Positions 24,377 through 33,116 of a stretch of DNA of 48,273 nt are shown piece after piece (within the stretch, counting starts at the first letter, position 1; every line of letters begins with the position of its first letter). The translations under genes were made by a program, and so were the position numbers. The stretch lies in assembly GCA_046346965.1 (NCBI GenBank), contig JAXMHB010000023.1, forward strand, positions 1-48,273. Direction: 5' to 3'. Source of the DNA: JAXMHB01 sp046346965 (GTDB lineage Bacteria > Pseudomonadota > Gammaproteobacteria > Xanthomonadales > SZUA-5). A model generated the notes under the pieces. That model was given only the letters and a program-made list of their open reading frames with translations. It was not told the origin of the DNA and did no database searches.

Positions 24377-27235
24377 TCAGTACACTTCCACCCGGTCGCG
24401 ACCTGAGTGCTTGGCGCGATACAGCGCCAGATCGGCGTACTCAAACAGCTGCGTCGGGTTGCTGGCTTTGTGCGCGCGCAACTCGCTGATGCCGATCGAA
24501 ATGGTGCTGCGCTCGCCGTCGCGGCCGACGTGACGGGCGTCGCGACGGATGGCTTCGGCGCGCTCACGCGCCACATCGACGCTGGAGCCCGGCATCAGCA
24601 GCACGAATTCCTCGCCACCATAGCGCGCCAGCAGCTCGTCCGGCCCCACCCAACCCGCCAGGCGTTCGGAGATCGCCTTCAAGCGCTCATCGCCGAGCAG
24701 ATGGCCGTAGGTGTCGTTGAATTGCTTGAAATGATCGACGTCGATCAGCAGCAGCGCCAGATGACCGCTGCTCTGCTGCGCCAGCCGGTAGGCGTCATCG
24801 AGCTCGTGTTCCAGCTTGCGGCGATTGGCCACCCCGGTCAGTCCGTCCAGATCCGCCAGTTCCGATAGCCGCCGATTCGCCAGTTCCAGTTCCAGACTGC
24901 GCTGCCCCAGCGCTTCGGTGCGTTCGGCCACCAGCGCCTCGAGCTCGGCATTGCGACGGCGCAGCGTGTGCGAGCGCCAGGCAATCAGCAGCGCGATCAG
25001 CGCTCCCAGCAGCGCCGCCAGCGCCAGCACGCCGGGCAAGGTCTGATACCAGGCGCGCGGCACCCGGAAGGCGTAGCGCAGCGCCGGCCCGGGCGCGCCG
25101 CCGTCATCGAGCACGCGCGCTTCCAGCATGTAGCTGCCTGCCGGCAACGCGGCAAACTCGCGCGAGCCGTCGGCGCCGCTGTCGACCCAGCCGGCATCGT
25201 AGCCGCGCAGCCGCGATTGATAGCGCACGCTGCCCGACAGCTGCGGGCTGGCGTAGTCAAAGCGCAGGCGCCGGAACTCCGGGAACTCGGCGCCGTCGGC
25301 CTGCAGCGGCAACCACAGCGGCTCGCCGCGCGCCGGATACAGGCGCACGCGCTCCATCACCGGCGCCTCGGCCTTCAACTCGCCGCGCGGCGCGCCGGGA
25401 TCGAAGCGCACCATGCCATTCCAGGTCCCCAGCCACACCGGGCCCGCGGCCTCCTGGCACTGCACATCGATGACGCCACGGGCGCCGCCGTCCATCGGAT
25501 GCAATTCCTGCCAGGGACTGTCCGCCGCCGCGGCGCGCCGCAACACCCGGCGCGAGTCGAAGGCATACAGGCTGCCGTCGGCGCAGGTGCGCACGCGCAA
25601 CGTGGCCGCCGGCGCCATGCGCGCCTCGATCAGCGGATGGGTCTGCAGCGGGACAAAACGCCCGTCCTGCCAGATCAGCAGCTGGCTCTCGGTCGACACC
25701 ATCGGATGGCCGTCGATCTGCAGCACGGCGGCATTGCCATCCTGCCCGCGCGCCGGGCCGAGTGCGACGGCGCCCGGAGGCGCCAGGCGGCGGGTGCTGG
25801 CCTCGAAGTCGAAGCGCATCGGATCGGCCAGCAGGCGATCCACCCACAGACTGCCGTCGGCCGCTTCGGCCAGCTCGTCAAAGCGATAGCTGGGATCGCT
25901 GAAATGCTGCGTCAGCGTGTAGGCGACATCGGTCTGGTCGAGCACCAGCAGACCGGCATCCTCGACCGCGTAATAGCGCCCCGGCACGACGCGCGAGGGC
26001 ACCAGCCGCCAGATCAGCAGATCCGGGACCACCGCCTGCAGCCGCTCCTCACGCCACACATAGACACCGGTGCGCGCGCCGATCAGCAGGCCGACCGCGG
26101 TGCTGGCGATGCTGTTGACCTCTTCCTGGGCCAGTGCAACGAGCTCGAACTGCAGCTTGCCGGCGTCGGCGGGATGGGCGCGATACAGGCCCACCGAGGT
26201 CGCCACGTACAGGGTGCCGGCGTACTCGGCCGCCTGTGTCACCAGGCCGCCGAGCCCGCTGCTGCGATCGATCATCGACCAGGCGGTGGACAAGGACACC
26301 CGCACGATGTCGGTCTCGGTCGCCGCCCACAGATGGTTCTCGCGGTCGACGCCGAGCCCGATCACTGGCGCCGGCCCCAGCGGCCAGACCCGGTAGCGCT
26401 GCAGATCGGCGCTGACCCGCAGCAAATCGCCACCCAATGTGCCGATGGCCAGATCGCCGGCAGGCAGCCGCACCATCGTGTACGGCTCGTGCGCGCGGAA
26501 CAGGCTCTGCATCGGGTGTGACAGCGGCTCGACGCGATCGGCGTGTACACGCAGCAGCTGGCCAGCGCTGGTCAGCGCCAGCGGCCCGACCGGGCCGTCG
26601 GCGAGCAGGCCGCGCGTGCGTGCCGGCAGCCGCACCCAGGGATGCAACTCGCCCTGACGCCAGCGCAGCAGCTGGCGATCGCGCAGCGCGACCACCAACT
26701 CGTCGTCCAGCGCATACAGTGATTGCAGCGGGCTCGGCAGCTCGATCGTGCGGCGACTGCCATCGTAGGCAACGTGGAAAATCTGCAAGCGCGTGCCGAA
26801 GTACACGCCCTCGGGCGTGGCGATCACATCCCAGATCTCACCGAGAGGCGCGCCTACGCTGTCCGGGAAGAAATCCCGCTCCAGGCTGAGGAACTGGTAG
26901 CGCCCGTCCTCGCCGCGCTGGAGCACGCCGAAGTGCTGGTAGCCACCGACATACACCCGGCCATCGCGGCCCAGCGCCAGCGAGCGCGCGGCACTGCCGC
27001 CGGGCAGGCGTATCAGCTCGAACTGACGCCCGAAGTAGCGCAGCAGACCTTCGGAATTGCCGATGAAAATCTCGCCGCTGGGCAGCGGCAGCACCGAAAA
27101 GCTGTACGGCTGCGCGCCGGTCTCGGCCGGCGTGTAGCGGCTCAGGCTGGGCTGCCCGATCCAGGCATCGGCCGCGCCCAGCGCCGGCGCCACGCCGAAC
27201 CACAGCCAGCAGAGGAGGAGCAGACTGACGCGCAC
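24377..27235 (-). CDS. Beta-propeller sensor diguanylate cyclase
   Basis: A 952-aa protein with a signal peptide (residues 1-20), a long periplasmic region of propeller-type repeats (about 40-640; for example GRDGRVYVGGYQHFGVL, GSLWVDRLL), a Y_Y_Y domain (about 650-725; RYQSRLRGYDAGWVDSG), one membrane helix (734-753), a coiled coil (755-795) and a cytoplasmic GGDEF domain to the end. The active site is GGEEF (873-877) with DVDHFKQFNDTYGH upstream, so cyclic di-GMP synthesis is likely. The inhibitory RxxD motif is replaced by GPDE, so feedback inhibition through the I-site is probably absent. The layout is that of hybrid two-component-like sensors in which the propeller binds an extracellular ligand. 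Transcribed alone. Confidence 0.93.
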   Translation of the reverse strand: MRVSLLLLCWLWFGVAPALGAADAWIGQPSLSRYTPAETGAQPYSFSVLPLPSGEIFIGNSEGLLRYFGRQFELIRLPGGSAARSLALGRDGRVYVGGYQHFGVLQRGEDGRYQFLSLERDFFPDSVGAPLGEIWDVIATPEGVYFGTRLQIFHVAYDGSRRTIELPSPLQSLYALDDELVVALRDRQLLRWRQGELHPWVRLPARTRGLLADGPVGPLALTSAGQLLRVHADRVEPLSHPMQSLFRAHEPYTMVRLPAGDLAIGTLGGDLLRVSADLQRYRVWPLGPAPVIGLGVDRENHLWAATETDIVRVSLSTAWSMIDRSSGLGGLVTQAAEYAGTLYVATSVGLYRAHPADAGKLQFELVALAQEEVNSIASTAVGLLIGARTGVYVWREERLQAVVPDLLIWRLVPSRVVPGRYYAVEDAGLLVLDQTDVAYTLTQHFSDPSYRFDELAEAADGSLWVDRLLADPMRFDFEASTRRLAPPGAVALGPARGQDGNAAVLQIDGHPMVSTESQLLIWQDGRFVPLQTHPLIEARMAPAATLRVRTCADGSLYAFDSRRVLRRAAAADSPWQELHPMDGGARGVIDVQCQEAAGPVWLGTWNGMVRFDPGAPRGELKAEAPVMERVRLYPARGEPLWLPLQADGAEFPEFRRLRFDYASPQLSGSVRYQSRLRGYDAGWVDSGADGSREFAALPAGSYMLEARVLDDGGAPGPALRYAFRVPRAWYQTLPGVLALAALLGALIALLIAWRSHTLRRRNAELEALVAERTEALGQRSLELELANRRLSELADLDGLTGVANRRKLEHELDDAYRLAQQSSGHLALLLIDVDHFKQFNDTYGHLLGDERLKAISERLAGWVGPDELLARYGGEEFVLLMPGSSVDVARERAEAIRRDARHVGRDGERSTISIGISELRAHKASNPTQLFEYADLALYRAKHSGRDRVEVY

Positions 27236-27280
27236 CCGGCAACAAGCTCCGCGGACCGGACAGTGGTCACGATGCGACTT

Positions 27281-27451
27281 TCAGCGCCGCGGCGCAATTG
27301 CGACCGCCCCGCGCGGCGTGCCTTTGCGGCAGGCATCCGAGCAATATTTCACTTCGTTCCAACAGCGCGCCCAGCGCTTGCGCCACACCATCGGCCGACC
27401 GCAGCAGGCGCAGGTCTTCTGCGGCAGATCGGCTTTGCGGATGCCTTTCAT
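27281..27451 (-). CDS. DUF2256 family small zinc-binding protein
   Basis: Starting at MKGIRKADLPQK gives 56 residues. The pattern CACCGRPMVWRKRWARCWNEV (read in two parts) then KYCSDACRK is the DUF2256 signature: CxxC followed by CxxxC, likely binding one zinc. The upstream extension of the frame is a shadow of the VanZ-like gene. It lies just upstream of the diguanylate cyclase gene (45 bases) on the same strand and divergent from the VanZ-like gene. Function unknown. Confidence 0.85.
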   Translation of the reverse strand: MKGIRKADLPQKTCACCGRPMVWRKRWARCWNEVKYCSDACRKGTPRGAVAIAPRR

Positions 27452-27529
27452 CGGGCAAAGCGCCTTTGCGCCCGCACGCGCCGGCCCGCCGCTGGCGATA
27501 CTGCAGCCCGGCAAGGCCAGGATTCGACA

Positions 27530-27904
27530 ATGACACTGCGTATGGCCTGGGGCCTGCTGGGCGGACTGCTGATCACCTTGATCACCGTGCTTTCGCTGAT
27601 TCCAATGGGGCCACCGCCGCTGGCAATCCCGAACGGCGACAAGCTCAATCATGCGCTGGCCTACATCACGCTGACGTGGTGGTTCGGGCAGCTGTGGCCT
27701 GCTCGCCGCCGGTTGTACTTGGTGCTCGCGCTGCTCGGCTACGGCGTGCTGATCGAACTCGCACAGGGCCAGACCGGCTATCGCAGCGCCGATCCCGAAG
27801 ACGTGCTGGCCAATGGCGTCGGCATCCTGCTCGGCCTCGCGCTGCTGCGCACGCCGGCGGGCCGCCTGTATGCCTGGCTGGACGCGCGCCGGCCGTCGCC
27901 ATGA
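27530..27904 (+). CDS. VanZ-like membrane protein
   Basis: A 124-aa protein with about four membrane segments: LLGGLLITLITVLSLIP, an intermediate one at LNHALAYITLTWWFGQ, LYLVLALLGYGVLIELAQ, and VLANGVGILLGLALL. The VanZ-family pattern IELAQ...GYRSADPEDVLANGVG is clear. VanZ of enterococci gives low-level teicoplanin resistance, but chromosomal relatives of this size are of unknown role. A longer frame to the left is a shadow of the cyclase gene; this ATG gives the first membrane segment. Confidence 0.85.
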   Translation: MTLRMAWGLLGGLLITLITVLSLIPMGPPPLAIPNGDKLNHALAYITLTWWFGQLWPARRRLYLVLALLGYGVLIELAQGQTGYRSADPEDVLANGVGILLGLALLRTPAGRLYAWLDARRPSP

Positions 27905-27993
27905 CGAGTGTCAGCCGGCACGGGTGAGAGCTGTGCCTGCTGCCGTCCGCGCTGGCTCGCGATGCTGGCCTCCCCTGAGCCGGAAGCGCCGCG

Positions 27994-28890
27994 ATGCCCA
28001 CCACTGCAGCCCCCTTGTTGGAATTGCGCCAACTGCGCAAGCGCTTTGGCGCCGTGGAGGCGCTGGCGGGACTCGATCTTGCGGTCCACGCCGGCGAGGT
28101 GCTGGCGCTGCTCGGCCCGAATGGCGCCGGCAAGACCACCGCCGTGCGCGCAGCGCTCGGCTTGCTGCGGCTCGACGGCGGCAGCGTGCAGCTGCTCGGC
28201 GCCGATCCGCGCACGCTGGCGGCGCGACTGGGCCTCGGCGTGATGCTGCAGGTCGGCGCGCTGCCGGACACCCTCAGCGTGCGCGAGCAGCTGCGCGTGG
28301 CCGCCAGCTACCACGCCATGCCGGAAAGCCTCGATACGCTGGTGCAGGATTGCGGCCTGGCCGATCTGCTCGACCGCCGCTACGGCCAGCTCTCCGGCGG
28401 GCAGAAACGGCGCGCGCAGTTCGCGCTGGCGCTGGTCGGTCGCCCGCGGCTGCTGATCCTGGATGAGCCCACCACCGCGCTCGATCCACTGACCCGCCAG
28501 CAGTTCTGGACCACCATCCGCACCCGCGTGGCCCAGGGACTCGGCGTGCTGCTGACCACCCACGATTTGGTCGAGGCCGACGCCGTGGCGCATCGCGTCG
28601 CAGTCGTGGCGGCCGGACGCCTGCTCGGCAGCGGCAGCCCCGCCACCGTGCGAGCGCGCATGGAGGGCAGCGTGTTGCGCTGTCGCAGCCAGCTCGACCC
28701 CGGCTGGGTGGCAGCGCTGCCGGAGGTCGCCAGCTGCGAGCACGACGCCCAGCGCCTGCGCATCCGCACGCATGCCCCGGAAGCCCTGTTGCGCCGACTG
28801 CTCGCCGCCGACGCCACCCTCGACGAGCTCGAACTCACCCGTCCCACCCTGGAAGACGCTGTCACTGCCTGGCTGAAGGAGGCCGCATGA
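27994..28890 (+). CDS. ABC transporter ATP-binding protein
   Basis: A 298-aa ATPase: Walker A GPNGAGKTT (41-49), Q-loop MLQVGALPD, signature LSGGQ (133-137), Walker B LLILDEPT (153-160) and switch His in LLTTHDL. The 70-residue C-terminal extension (DAQRLRIRTHAPEALLRRL to TLEDAVTAWL) is typical of DrrA/CcmA-type exporter ATPases. It overlaps the permease gene by ATGA, so the two form one ABC-2 exporter. The substrate is unknown. Confidence 0.95.
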   Translation: MPTTAAPLLELRQLRKRFGAVEALAGLDLAVHAGEVLALLGPNGAGKTTAVRAALGLLRLDGGSVQLLGADPRTLAARLGLGVMLQVGALPDTLSVREQLRVAASYHAMPESLDTLVQDCGLADLLDRRYGQLSGGQKRRAQFALALVGRPRLLILDEPTTALDPLTRQQFWTTIRTRVAQGLGVLLTTHDLVEADAVAHRVAVVAAGRLLGSGSPATVRARMEGSVLRCRSQLDPGWVAALPEVASCEHDAQRLRIRTHAPEALLRRLLAADATLDELELTRPTLEDAVTAWLKEAA

Positions 28891-29645
28891 ACACCCAACC
28901 GCTGCACGGCAACTGGCTGCGCGCCTACGCTTTGGAAGCTCAGCTGGAGTTCCTCAAGCTGTGGCGCCAGCCGGCCTTCCTGTTTCCGACGCTGGCCTTC
29001 CCCGCGCTGTTCTATCTGCTGTTCGGGGTGCTGATGGTGCCGGGCGGCAGTCAGTCGGGCGCCTCGCGTTATCTGCTGGCCACCTACGCGGCCTTTGGCG
29101 CGATGGGCCCGGCCTTGTTCGGCTTTGGCGTCGGCCTCGCCGAGGAACGCAGCAACGGACTGCTCGACCTCAAGCGCGTACTGCCGATGCCGCCGCTGGC
29201 GCTGTTCGTGGCGCGCATCGCGATGGCGATGATGTTCGCCTGGCTGATCGGCCTGCTGCTGTTGCTGCTGGCAAGCACGCTGGGCGGCGTGCGGCTGTCG
29301 GCACTGGCGGTGGCGCGCTACTTCCTGGTGCTGCCGATCGGCGCCCTGCCCTTTGCGGCGCTCGGCCTGCTGATCGGCACGCTGGTACGCACCCAGGCGG
29401 CCAACGCGATCATCCAGATCCTGTATCTGCCGCTCGGCTTCCTTGGCGGGCTGTGGATGCCGATCTACCTGCTGCCCAAGTTCCTGCAGGTGGGCGCGCA
29501 GCTGCTGCCCTCCTATCACTTCGGCCAGCTCAATCTGTGGGCGGTGGGCATCCAGGTGCTGCCCTGGCAGTCGGTGCTGGTGCTGGCCGGCTACACCGTG
29601 GTGTTTCTGGCCGCCGCCGCCGCAGCCTGGCGGCGCCGGGCCTGA
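28887..29645 (+). CDS. ABC-2 type transporter permease
   Basis: A 252-aa integral membrane protein with about six helices: PTLAFPALFYLLFGVLMV, ATYAAFGAMGPALFGFGVGL, IAMAMMFAWLIGLLLLLLAS, YFLVLPIGALPFAALGLLIG, IIQILYLPLGFLGGLWMPIYLLP and SVLVLAGYTVVFLAAAAAAW. The mid-protein E(E)RSNGLLDLKRVLPMPPL loop fits the ABC-2 permease family. It pairs with the ATPase immediately upstream. Confidence 0.93.
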   Translation: MNTQPLHGNWLRAYALEAQLEFLKLWRQPAFLFPTLAFPALFYLLFGVLMVPGGSQSGASRYLLATYAAFGAMGPALFGFGVGLAEERSNGLLDLKRVLPMPPLALFVARIAMAMMFAWLIGLLLLLLASTLGGVRLSALAVARYFLVLPIGALPFAALGLLIGTLVRTQAANAIIQILYLPLGFLGGLWMPIYLLPKFLQVGAQLLPSYHFGQLNLWAVGIQVLPWQSVLVLAGYTVVFLAAAAAAWRRRA

Positions 29646-29690
29646 GCCGTCGGGGTGCCGGTTTTTTGCCAATCTGCGAGACTCCGCGGC

Positions 29691-30623
29691 ATGCACACGG
29701 TACGCACATTGGCAGATTGCATCCGCTACGGGGCGGCGCGTTTTCGCGCCGCCGGCCTGTTGATCGGCCATAGCGCCGACAACGCCGTCGACGAAGCGCG
29801 CTCGCTGGCGCTGCATGCGCTGCACCTGCCGGCCGAGTCGCCCGCGGTGTTCGCCGGCGCGCGTCTGCTGGATGCCGAGATCGACGCGGTGCTGGCGCTG
29901 TTCCAGCGCCGCATCGACGAGCGCATTCCCGCCGCCTACTTGATCGGCCGCGCCCGCTTCGCCGGATTGACGCTGAAGTCCGATGCGCGCGCGCTGGTGC
30001 CGCGCTCGCCGATCGCCGAACTGATCGAGCAAGGTTTCCAGCCCTGGCTGGGCGAGCGCCAGGTGCGGCGCGCGCTGGATGTCTGCACCGGCGGCGGGTC
30101 AATTGCGATTGCGATGGCGGTACATCAACCCGGCTGGCAGGTCGATGCGCTCGATCTGTCGCCCGAGGCGCTGTCGCTGGCGCAGGAAAACCGCGCGGCG
30201 CTGGGGCTACAGGATCGACTGCGTTTGCTGGAATCGGATCTGTTTGCGGCACTCGGCGACGAACGCTACGAGCTGATCGTATCGAATCCGCCCTACATCA
30301 CCAGCGCCGAGTACGCGGCGATGCCGCAGGAGTACGCGCACGAGCCCAAGCTCGGCCTGGAGTCGGGCGCCGATGGCTGCGATGCCACCTTGCGCATCCT
30401 CGCCGACGCGCCACGCTTTCTCACCGAGGACGGCTTGCTGATCGTCGAGGTCGGCGAGGCCGAACGCGCACTGCGGCGACTGCTGCCGGCGCTGCCGATG
30501 CAGTGGATCGAGTTTTCGGTGGGGCAGATGGGCGTGTTCGCGCTGGAAGCGAGCGCGCTGCGGGCACATCAGGACAGCCTCCGGGCCCTGTGCCAGGCCC
30601 GCGGACTGGAGGTGCTGTGCTAG
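29691..30623 (+). CDS. prmB: Ribosomal protein uL3 N5-glutamine methyltransferase
   Basis: A 310-aa HemK-type enzyme. ALVPRSPIAELIEQGF and the preceding YLIGRARFAGL separate PrmB from PrmC. The SAM-binding motif DVCTGGGSIAI is at 130-140 and the catalytic NPPY at 199-202. YAHEPKLGLESGADG matches the family. It methylates a glutamine in ribosomal protein L3 during 50S assembly. The ATG at MHTVRTLADC is preferred over one 36 bases earlier. The gene ends inside the shared element upstream of the second sigma gene. Confidence 0.95.
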   Translation: MHTVRTLADCIRYGAARFRAAGLLIGHSADNAVDEARSLALHALHLPAESPAVFAGARLLDAEIDAVLALFQRRIDERIPAAYLIGRARFAGLTLKSDARALVPRSPIAELIEQGFQPWLGERQVRRALDVCTGGGSIAIAMAVHQPGWQVDALDLSPEALSLAQENRAALGLQDRLRLLESDLFAALGDERYELIVSNPPYITSAEYAAMPQEYAHEPKLGLESGADGCDATLRILADAPRFLTEDGLLIVEVGEAERALRRLLPALPMQWIEFSVGQMGVFALEASALRAHQDSLRALCQARGLEVLC

Positions 30624-30626
30624 CTT
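30614..30626 (+). promoter_or_regulatory. Second copy of the sigma-gene promoter element
   Basis: GCTGTGCTAGCTT is identical to 2029-2041 and lies 33 bases before the GTG of the second sigma gene, against 31 bases in the first. It overlaps the last codons and stop of prmB. Identity at matched spacing in otherwise different flanks supports a promoter or operator function. Confidence 0.45.
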
Positions 30627-30659
30627 CGCAATCAGGCACAGAGCTTACAGGGGCGAGTT

Positions 30660-31238
30660 GTGTCCTTCGCGGCGAGCATCCCGGCAGCCCTCGATCTGGC
30701 GCAGCTCGCAGAGCGCATCCGCGCGGGTGATCGCCACGCCGAAGCGCAATTGCTCGATCACTACAGCCGCGGCGTCCGCGCCATCGTGCGCACCCAGTGT
30801 CGTCCGGGCGAGCCGCACGTCGATGACCTCACCCAGGAAGTGCTGGCGCTGCTTTTGCGCAAAATGCGCGCCGGCGCGATCCAGGATCCGGCCGCCCTGC
30901 CGCACTATCTGCGCGTAGCGATCCGCCACGCCTGTGCCGCGCACTATCGACAGCAGCAGCGCGGCGAGGGCCAGGGCGATGCCGCCGAGGAAGCCGATGC
31001 CGAAGCCGATCCCATCCACGATGCCGCCCGCACACAGCGGCTGGCCGCGCTGCGGCAACTGCTGGCCGATCTGCCGGTCGAACGCGATCGCGAGGTACTG
31101 CGCCGCTTCTATCTGCTGGACCACAGCTCGGAGCGCATCTGCGAGGAACTGCAGATCGACAGCAGCCACTTCCACCGCGTGATCCACCGCGCCCGCAGCC
31201 GTCTGCGCCAGGCCCTGGAACGCGCCGGCGTCGGCTGA
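30660..31238 (+). CDS. ECF-like sigma factor, paralog of the CHAT-operon sigma
   Basis: A 192-aa protein with region 2 (LAERIRAGDRHAEAQLLDHY, HVDDLTQEVLALLLRKMRAGAIQDP) and region 4 (VLRRFYLLDHSSERICEELQIDSSHFHRVIHRARSRLR). It aligns with the sigma at 2073 over its whole length at about 50% identity, including the rare CRPGEP and HFHRV motifs. The start is a GTG. No anti-sigma gene follows: the next gene is a small lipoprotein after 164 bases. It may be an orphan, or share the regulation of the first system; the identical upstream element argues for cross-talk. Confidence 0.88.
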   Translation: MSFAASIPAALDLAQLAERIRAGDRHAEAQLLDHYSRGVRAIVRTQCRPGEPHVDDLTQEVLALLLRKMRAGAIQDPAALPHYLRVAIRHACAAHYRQQQRGEGQGDAAEEADAEADPIHDAARTQRLAALRQLLADLPVERDREVLRRFYLLDHSSERICEELQIDSSHFHRVIHRARSRLRQALERAGVG

Positions 31239-31402
31239 GCGGGCGCCCGCTCCCCCAGAAAGCCATCGGGGCGGAGGCGATGGCGTCAGGCCGAAGAAGG
31301 TCGGCGGCGTCTCGCGCGGTGCGCGCAGGTTCCGGTTTGGGACGTGCGGGCTGGCTGCCGCCCCCTGCTACACTGCGCGCGTCCTCCCGGAACGCTGCCG
31401 CC

Positions 31403-31615
31403 ATGCGCCTGATTGTGCTTGCCCTGCTGTTTTTGAGCGTCCTCACTGCCTGCGGCAGCGATGCACCGCCGCCACCGCCTCCGCCGCCTGCTGCGCCGGC
31501 GCCCACGGTGCTCGACGATCAGCTCAAGGCGATCGACAAGGCGAAGGCGGTAGAGCAGCAGCTGATGGACGAAAAGGCCAAGCAGGACAAGGCCCTGGAA
31601 GAAGCCGGCGGCTGA
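31403..31615 (+). CDS. Small lipoprotein with proline tract
   Basis: A 70-residue protein starting at MRLIVLALLFLSVLTAC, a signal peptide with lipobox LTAC (Cys17). A run of eight prolines and an Ala/Pro stretch follow, then a charged helix (LDDQLKAIDKAKAVEQQLMDEKAKQDKALEEAGG, in parts) likely to form a coiled coil. The design resembles small periplasmic lipoproteins such as Lpp in outline only. It is followed after 7 bases by the DUF454 gene. The candidate -10 TACACT lies at about 31368. Confidence 0.75.
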   Translation: MRLIVLALLFLSVLTACGSDAPPPPPPPPAAPAPTVLDDQLKAIDKAKAVEQQLMDEKAKQDKALEEAGG

Positions 31616-31622
31616 TTCCCGG

Positions 31623-31988
31623 ATGCTGCGCCGGTCGCTGTACCTGCTGCTGGCCTACCTGAGTCTGGGGCTGGGCGTGATCGGAATCTTCGTGCCCGGC
31701 CTGCCAACCACGCCCTTCGTGCTGCTCGCCGCCTGGGCCGCGGCGCGCGGCTCGACACGGCTGCATCGCTGGCTGCAGAACCACCGCGTGTTTGGCCCGA
31801 TGGTGCGCGACTGGGAACGCGAGCGCGCGGTGAGCCGCCGCGCCAAGCGCACCGCGACGCTGACGATGGCGCTGTGCGCCGTGCTGTTTTTCCTCACCGC
31901 ACCGAAGTGGTGGATGGCGGCGATCGGCACCGGCTGCATGGCAGCGGTGGCCATCTGGCTGTGGAATCGACCGGAGCCGCAGATATGA
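31623..31988 (+). CDS. DUF454/YbaN family inner-membrane protein
   Basis: A 121-aa protein with the family pattern GVIGIFVPGLPTTPFVLLAAWAAARGSTRLHRWL (read in two parts) then FGPMVRDW. Three to four membrane segments are visible: residues 6-24, 29-45, 78-95 and 98-113. YbaN has no established function. The gene overlaps the next by 4 bases. Confidence 0.9.
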   Translation: MLRRSLYLLLAYLSLGLGVIGIFVPGLPTTPFVLLAAWAAARGSTRLHRWLQNHRVFGPMVRDWERERAVSRRAKRTATLTMALCAVLFFLTAPKWWMAAIGTGCMAAVAIWLWNRPEPQI

Positions 31989-32512
31989 CGCGCTCGTGGT
32001 GGCTGGCGCTCGCGTGCACGCTACTGCCTGGTTCTGCATTGGCCTGCAGTTGCCTGGCCAAAGCCTCACTCGTCGACAAGCTCGACCCGGACGACGCCGT
32101 CGTCCTTGTCCGCCTGGACAGCATCCGGGCCGAACGCAGCTGTGCGTCAAACGGACTGTGCATGCCAATCCAAGTCGCCGAGTACACGCTGGTCGAATCG
32201 CTACGGGGCTATCCTCAGACCCATGCACCGCTAATCAGCGGCTACGGTTATGGCAATTGTGGCGTGCCCTTGATTGCGGGCGCCGAGTACATCGCCGTAA
32301 TGGCGCCAGGTTCTCGCGGTCTAGGAAGCTGCAACAGCGCAGGGCCCTATCCACCGGCTGAGTACCGCGATCCCCGCGACCAGCAGGCCATGCGGGACTA
32401 CCTCGACGCCTTGCGGCGACGGATGGCTGGAGGGGCCGAACCCGGCCCGCCGCCGCGGACGCTGGCCTTCGACTATCTGCCGCCACCACCGCCACCACCA
32501 CCTCAGGAATAA
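31985..32512 (+). CDS. Secreted protein with TIMP/NTR-like start
   Basis: A 175-aa protein with signal peptide MTRSWWLALACTLLPGSALA. The mature form begins CSCLAKASL and continues DAVVLVRLDSI, YTLVESLRGY, GNCGVPLIAGAEYIAVM and LGSCNSAGPY. That series of strands and cysteines resembles NTR (TIMP-like) domains, which start with an N-terminal CSC. A Pro-rich tail ends the protein. Bacterial NTR proteins are poorly characterised, and no inhibitor role should be assumed. The start overlaps the DUF454 stop. Confidence 0.7.
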   Translation: MTRSWWLALACTLLPGSALACSCLAKASLVDKLDPDDAVVLVRLDSIRAERSCASNGLCMPIQVAEYTLVESLRGYPQTHAPLISGYGYGNCGVPLIAGAEYIAVMAPGSRGLGSCNSAGPYPPAEYRDPRDQQAMRDYLDALRRRMAGGAEPGPPPRTLAFDYLPPPPPPPPQE

Positions 32513-32529
32513 GGTCGACCCGGCTCCGC

Positions 32530-33036
32530 TCAGCGGATGCGCTTGACCAGCGTGGTGCGGTTCGAGCCTTCCACCTTCAGCCGCCAGGAGCCGAAGGCGC
32601 CCGGGCTGATGGTGACGCCGGGGCTGTCGGCGTTGAAGGGGAAGCGATCGTCCTCGACCTGCTGCCACACCTGGCCGTTCTCGAGCTGGAACTCGGTCTT
32701 GCCAAACCAGCCCTTGAACGGGCCGACGATGCGGCTGACCACTTCATTGCGCTCGCGGTTCTCGAAGCCAGTCATGTCAGCCGGCGCCGGCGCGGCGGCG
32801 GCGGGCGCAGCCTGGCCCTGGGCCACCGCTGCGGCCACGGCCGGGTCGGCCAGCCGCACATTGCGCTCGATCCAGGCATTCAATGCAGTCAACTGCTCGG
32901 GACTCAGCTGATCGAGGCCGGCATCGCGAAACTCCTTCGCCGTCATCCGCTCTTCGAGCGAGGAGAAGGTCGCACTCTGGGCCCAGACGGCCGCAGCAGC
33001 GACGAGCAGGGCGATCAGCATCAACACACGGCGCAT
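32530..33036 (-). CDS. Secreted protein of unknown function
   Basis: A 168-aa protein with a clear signal peptide (MRRVLMLIALLVAAAAVWA). The mature part begins with MTAKEFRDAGLDQLSPEQLTALNAWIERN, a short helical motif common to small periplasmic proteins of this order. It then has an Ala/Pro linker and a compact beta region (GPFKGWFGKTEFQLENGQVWQQVEDDRF). The gene lies 80 bases after pilS on the same strand, in the place where pilR is normally found. Convergent with the NTR-like gene. Confidence 0.8.
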   Translation of the reverse strand: MRRVLMLIALLVAAAAVWAQSATFSSLEERMTAKEFRDAGLDQLSPEQLTALNAWIERNVRLADPAVAAAVAQGQAAPAAAAPAPADMTGFENRERNEVVSRIVGPFKGWFGKTEFQLENGQVWQQVEDDRFPFNADSPGVTISPGAFGSWRLKVEGSNRTTLVKRIR

Positions 33037-33116
33037 GGGGTGTACTCAGGGTCTGAAGCGAGGCTGCCGAGCATAGTGCCCCCACCGCGACAGAGCGAGG
33101 GGCGCCGGCGCGCGAT

